DNA of 64,000 nt, from positions 124,001-188,000 of the forward strand of contig NZ_JBHTJV010000009.1 of assembly GCF_042676045.1 (NCBI RefSeq), read 5' to 3'. Shown piece after piece: positions 60,499 through 64,000 of the stretch. The position numbers and the translations under genes are program-made. The stretch is from Pseudahrensia aquimaris (GTDB taxonomy: Bacteria; Pseudomonadota; Alphaproteobacteria; Rhizobiales; Rhizobiaceae). The notes beneath the pieces were generated by a model. It made no database searches. It was given only the letters and a program-made list of their open reading frames with translations, and was not told the origin of the DNA. How positions within the stretch are numbered: the stretch's first letter is position 1; the number at the start of each line of letters is the position of its first letter.

Positions 60499-60667
60499 TA
60501 CTTTAACTTTCTGCGTGCGCCCGCCATATCGGAGCGAGCAAGTGAGACAACATGACCCCGGCTAATGCCACGTATGTTGGGTGAAAACTTTACGACTTTC
60601 AGCAACGTAGGAAGCACGAGCCGCGTTTCAATTCACTGCACAAGAAGCAGGGAAAGATTTTCAAAAT

Positions 60668-61438
60668 ATGGCAAAGCCAGCATCCACTCCTTCACCCAAA
60701 AAGAAAAAGCTCGCAAGCGCGGCCAAACCAGCCCCTGTGGCCAAGCCAGCCAACAATGTTATTGAGCTTGATCAGGTTCATTTGACGCTCGGCGAGGGTG
60801 CATCGAAGGTGCATGTGCTCAACGGAATTTCGTTGGGCGTGGAAGCGGGCGAATCCGTGGGCGTCGTCGGACCTTCCGGCTCAGGCAAATCGACCTTGTT
60901 GATGGTGATGGCGGGACTTGAGCGCATCGACAGCGGTTTGGTCAAACTGGCAGGCGAGGATTTCTCGTCGCTGGATGAAGACGGCTTGGCCGCGTTCCGG
61001 GGCCGCAACATCGGCATCATTTTCCAATCCTTCCACCTGATCCCCAATATGACAGCGCTGGAAAACGTCGCTGTGCCGCTGGAACTGGCTGGCGATCCAA
61101 ACGCCTTCGACAAAGCGCAGAAAGAACTGGAAGCGGTTGGCCTTGGCCACCGCCTCAACCATTATCCATCGCAAATGTCCGGTGGCGAGCAGCAGCGTGT
61201 CGCCATTGCGCGCGCCCTAGCGCCCGACCCCAAAATTCTGGTCGCGGACGAACCAACCGGCAATCTGGACGAAGAGACCGGCGAACAGATCGCTCAACTT
61301 CTGTTCCAGCAACAGCGCGAGCGCGGCACAACGCTGGTTCTCGTTACTCACGATCCTTCTCTCGCCTCGCAATGCTCGCGGACGCTGAAAGTGCGAGCCG
61401 GAGAGATTGACACGGAAAACAGAAAGCTTGCCTCGTGA
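60668..61438 (+). CDS. ABC transporter ATP-binding protein, LolD/YbbA type
   Basis: 256-aa ATPase of the MacB/LolD/YbbA clade. Walker A is GPSGSGKST (68-76), the Q-loop is IIFQSFHLIPNMTALENV, the signature is MSGGEQQRVAIARAL and Walker B is ILVADEPTGNLDEETG. The first 30 residues are a Lys/Ala/Pro-rich extension not needed for the fold. It couples to the permease gene by a four-base GTGA overlap. By position beside tesA it corresponds to YbbA; substrate export or mechanotransmission by this group is not fully defined. Confidence 0.92.
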   Translation: MAKPASTPSPKKKKLASAAKPAPVAKPANNVIELDQVHLTLGEGASKVHVLNGISLGVEAGESVGVVGPSGSGKSTLLMVMAGLERIDSGLVKLAGEDFSSLDEDGLAAFRGRNIGIIFQSFHLIPNMTALENVAVPLELAGDPNAFDKAQKELEAVGLGHRLNHYPSQMSGGEQQRVAIARALAPDPKILVADEPTGNLDEETGEQIAQLLFQQQRERGTTLVLVTHDPSLASQCSRTLKVRAGEIDTENRKLAS

Positions 61439-64000
61439 CCGTAACTTCCGCTGACACCGCAGCCGCCCTTGTGCGGCCCCAAGACAAAACGTCATCCGCC
61501 AACAGCGCGGCCGGACCGGCGCTCGCCATGCGTTTTGCGCTGCGGGAACTTCGCGGCGGCTTGAAAGGTTTCTACGTCTTCCTCGCTTGCATCGCGCTCG
61601 GCGTCGCGGCAATTTCAGGCGTTAACTCGGTCGCCCAATCCATCACCAGCGGCATGATCGAAGAAGGCCGAACGCTTTTGGGCGGCGACATCGCCTTTAC
61701 CACCAGCCAACGACAGTTGACGCCGGAAGAGCGGGCCTTCATCAGCGCCCGTGGCACCACGACCGAAGCCGCCAACATGCGCGCAATGGCACGGATGCCC
61801 GACGGCTCCGACCAGACAATCATCGAACTGAAGGCCGTCGACAGTGCGTGGCCCCGCGTCGGCACGTTTGACGCCAGCACGCCAGACGCGACCGCAAAAA
61901 TGCAAGCGGGTGATGCGGTGGCCGTTGACCCGATTTTGCTAGAGCGGCTTAACATTAATGTGGGAGACTCTATAGCGATTGGCCGCGCCTCTTTCGAAGT
62001 CATCGCCACAATCGCCAACGAACCCGACCGCGTGAGCGACAACTTTGCCATTGGCCCGAAAGTGTTGATGAGCCTTGCCTCGTTGGACAAAGCGGGCCTT
62101 GTGCAGCCGGGAACGATTGTCCGCTGGACGGTGCGCACGCAATTGCCTGTCAACGATCAGGAAACCATCAAGCGCACTATTGAGGAAGCCAACGAAGCCT
62201 TTCCGCAAGCCGGTTGGCGCGTGCGCTCGTCGGCCAATGCAGCTCCTGCTTTGACGCGCAATCTTAACCGCTTCTCGCAATTCCTCACACTCGTTGGCCT
62301 CACCGCGCTGATCGTCGGTGGCGTCGGCGTTGCCAATGCTGTCCGCGCGTTCCTGGAGACGAAACAACACGTCATCGCCTCGTTCAAAAGCCTCGGCGCG
62401 CCCGCGGGCTTCGTTTTTCAGGTCTACCTGTTCCAGATCATGCTTCTGGCGTTGGTCGGCATCGGCATCGGCCTGGCGTTCGGTACGTTAATGCCCATCA
62501 TCGCCAAAGTGTTTTTGGAGGGCGTTGTCCCGATTGGCTCGGCCTCGCCCTTCCAATTGCCGGCACTTCTTGCCGCAACCGTATTTGGCGTTCTCACAGC
62601 ACTGGCCTTCGCGCTTTGGCCATTGGCGCAAGCCCGAGACATTCCCGCAACCGCACTCTTCCGCAACGCCGCACGCGACAGCGCGCCGTGGCCACGCCCG
62701 ATCTTCATTGTGGCAACCGTGTTGATCATCGCAGCCCTCGTTGGCTTAGCCGTTTGGCAAGCGGCAGACCGCAACATCGCTGGCACTTTTCTCGCTGGCA
62801 TCGGCTTCTCGTTCATTTTGCTACGCGGCGTTTCCTGGCTCATTCAATTCGCCGCCCGCCGCGTGCCAACTTTGCGCTCAACCCCATGGCGTTTGGCGGT
62901 CGGCAACATTCACCGCCCCGGCGCGCTCACACCATCGGTCGTTCTGTCGCTCGGCCTCGGTCTGGCGCTTCTCGTTTCGTTGGCGCTGATCGACGGTAAT
63001 TTGCGCAAGCAAATTGGCGCAAACCTGCCGCAAAACGCGCCTGATTTCTTTTTCGTCGATATTCAATCGGGCGAATACCAGCCCTTCCGCACAGCGCTGG
63101 ACGAAGTCGCCCCCGGCTCCGAAGTCGTTGGCGTGCCGATGCTGCGCGGCCGCATCGTCTCCATCAACGACGTGCCGTCGAGCGAAATTCAGGCAGCAGA
63201 AGGTGGCCGCTGGGTTCTGCGTGGCGACCGGGGCATCACCTATTCCGCCAAGCTTCCGGCAAACTCCACCCTTTCGCAAGGCACATGGTGGGACGAAAAC
63301 CACACGGGCGAAAACCTTGTGTCATTTGCCGCTGAAGAAGCCGGAGAAGTGGGCGTGAACGTTGGCGACAAAATCGTCATCAACGTCCTGGGCCGCGAAA
63401 TCGAAGCCAAAGTCGCCAATCTGCGCAATGTGGAATGGGAAAGCATGGGCATCAATTTCGTCATGGTCTTTTCGCCCAATACATTCGCTGGCGCACCGCA
63501 CGCCTATCTTGCCACGCTACAAATTCCTGAAGTGGAAGGCGTGGACGCGACTGTACGTGACGGCACGATTTTGAAGCAAATCACCACACAATTCCCGACG
63601 GTAACCACCGTGCGCGTGCGCGATGCGCTCGATACGGTCAACGCGCTGATCGGCCAATTGGCGACCGCTATCCGCGCCGCCGCTCTGCTGGCGCTTGCAG
63701 CCTCGGTGCTGGTGCTTGGTGGCGCATTGGCTGCTGGCAACCGCGCCCGTGTCCACGATGCTGTCGTGCTGAAAACACTCGGCGCAACCCGGCGCACGCT
63801 GATCGGAGCCTATGTGCTGGAATATTCGCTTCTTGGCCTTGCAACAGCCCTGTTCGGCCTGCTCGCGGGTGGCATTGCGGCATGGTTTGTTATCGCGCAA
63901 ATCATGGGCTTTTCCTTCACTTTGCTGCCGGAAGTCGCCGTTTTCACAATCGTCGTCGCACTCGTCTTCACCATCGGCTTTGGCTTGATTGGAACATGGC
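61435..64000 (+). CDS. FtsX-like ABC permease, YbbP type (C-terminus outside window)
   Basis: The frame opens with GTG 61435 overlapping the ATPase stop (GTGA) and stays open to the window end, at least 855 codons. The N-terminus has a short polar lead, then MRFALRELRGGLKGFYVFL and a first membrane helix (about 45-65), then a large periplasmic domain. Four helices around SQFLTLVGLTALIVGGVGVA and following form the first FtsX unit, and a second set is under way near the end (AIRAAALLALAASVLVLGGA). The double-FtsX layout is that of YbbP-family permeases, about 800-850 aa. With the ATPase and tesA it completes the ybbA-ybbP-tesA locus. Confidence 0.9.
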   Translation, partial: MTVTSADTAAALVRPQDKTSSANSAAGPALAMRFALRELRGGLKGFYVFLACIALGVAAISGVNSVAQSITSGMIEEGRTLLGGDIAFTTSQRQLTPEERAFISARGTTTEAANMRAMARMPDGSDQTIIELKAVDSAWPRVGTFDASTPDATAKMQAGDAVAVDPILLERLNINVGDSIAIGRASFEVIATIANEPDRVSDNFAIGPKVLMSLASLDKAGLVQPGTIVRWTVRTQLPVNDQETIKRTIEEANEAFPQAGWRVRSSANAAPALTRNLNRFSQFLTLVGLTALIVGGVGVANAVRAFLETKQHVIASFKSLGAPAGFVFQVYLFQIMLLALVGIGIGLAFGTLMPIIAKVFLEGVVPIGSASPFQLPALLAATVFGVLTALAFALWPLAQARDIPATALFRNAARDSAPWPRPIFIVATVLIIAALVGLAVWQAADRNIAGTFLAGIGFSFILLRGVSWLIQFAARRVPTLRSTPWRLAVGNIHRPGALTPSVVLSLGLGLALLVSLALIDGNLRKQIGANLPQNAPDFFFVDIQSGEYQPFRTALDEVAPGSEVVGVPMLRGRIVSINDVPSSEIQAAEGGRWVLRGDRGITYSAKLPANSTLSQGTWWDENHTGENLVSFAAEEAGEVGVNVGDKIVINVLGREIEAKVANLRNVEWESMGINFVMVFSPNTFAGAPHAYLATLQIPEVEGVDATVRDGTILKQITTQFPTVTTVRVRDALDTVNALIGQLATAIRAAALLALAASVLVLGGALAAGNRARVHDAVVLKTLGATRRTLIGAYVLEYSLLGLATALFGLLAGGIAAWFVIAQIMGFSFTLLPEVAVFTIVVALVFTIGFGLIGTW

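Noticed and set aside
1..64000. tRNA, rRNA, CRISPR arrays, IS elements
   Set aside because: I looked through all intergenic gaps and saw no cloverleaf-like segments, spacer-repeat arrays or transposase genes.

Overview
The window looks like chromosomal DNA of an alphaproteobacterium, most likely in the Hyphomicrobiales (Rhizobiales). The main grounds are the clustered TCA-cycle genes sdhCDA / sdhB / mdh / sucC / sucD / odhA / odhB / lpdA, all on the minus strand, together with the family content: sorbitol/mannitol-type ABC uptake, several TRAP-type proteins, a short-chain fatty acid type XRE regulator and a MOFRL glycerate kinase. Many genes start with GTG or TTG behind good Shine-Dalgarno sequences. 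I cannot name the genus. I saw no rRNA, tRNA, CRISPR array, prophage or IS transposase. The first gene (sugar ABC ATPase) and the last (FtsX-type permease) run off the window.

Layout. 1-4895: polyol/sugar ABC transporter (binding protein, two permeases, partial ATPase) divergent from a PfkB sugar kinase. 4899-6008: a ligand-gated K+ channel of the prokaryotic glutamate receptor (GluR0) type. 6122-10004: kynureninase, homogentisate dioxygenase and fumarylacetoacetase (Trp/Tyr catabolism). 10001-18973: two divergent operons around a GntR regulator with three TTGATACA repeats between them. One carries a Gfo/Idh/MocA protein and an M24 peptidase, the other an FMNH2-dependent sulfonate-type monooxygenase, an aldo/keto reductase, a flavin reductase and a full TRAP transporter. 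I read this as a probable sulfoquinovose (plant sulfolipid sugar) oxidative desulfonation system that uses a TRAP importer; this is the most interesting part of the window. 19161-25036: LemA/DUF3137, glyoxalase-like protein, Sel1 protein, di-haem peroxidase, XRE regulator and a small unknown. 25080-31630: glyoxylate aminotransferase and glycerate kinase (divergent, with a regular array of TTTACAAA sites), sulfatase, PAP2 phosphatase and argG. 31716-35853: TAXI protein, xerC, TraB/GumN protein and two small secreted proteins.

35927-57733 is the TCA region. Core genes are in the expected order but are broken up by accessory cargo: a serralysin-type RTX metalloprotease between odhA and sucD, three small unknown genes between sucC and sucD, a methyltransferase between sdhB and mdh, and a 4-kb block (alanine/glycine symporter, universal stress protein, Lrp regulator, two palindromic repeats flanking a structured-RNA candidate, an immunity-like gene) between sdhA and sdhB. 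A third copy of the same repeat lies between mdh and sucC.

57928-64000: two small proteins, msrA, a DUF302 protein, then the tesA-type esterase divergent from a LolD/YbbA-type ATPase and a YbbP-type permease. All functional assignments rest on family recognition and motifs read by eye; no database search was run.
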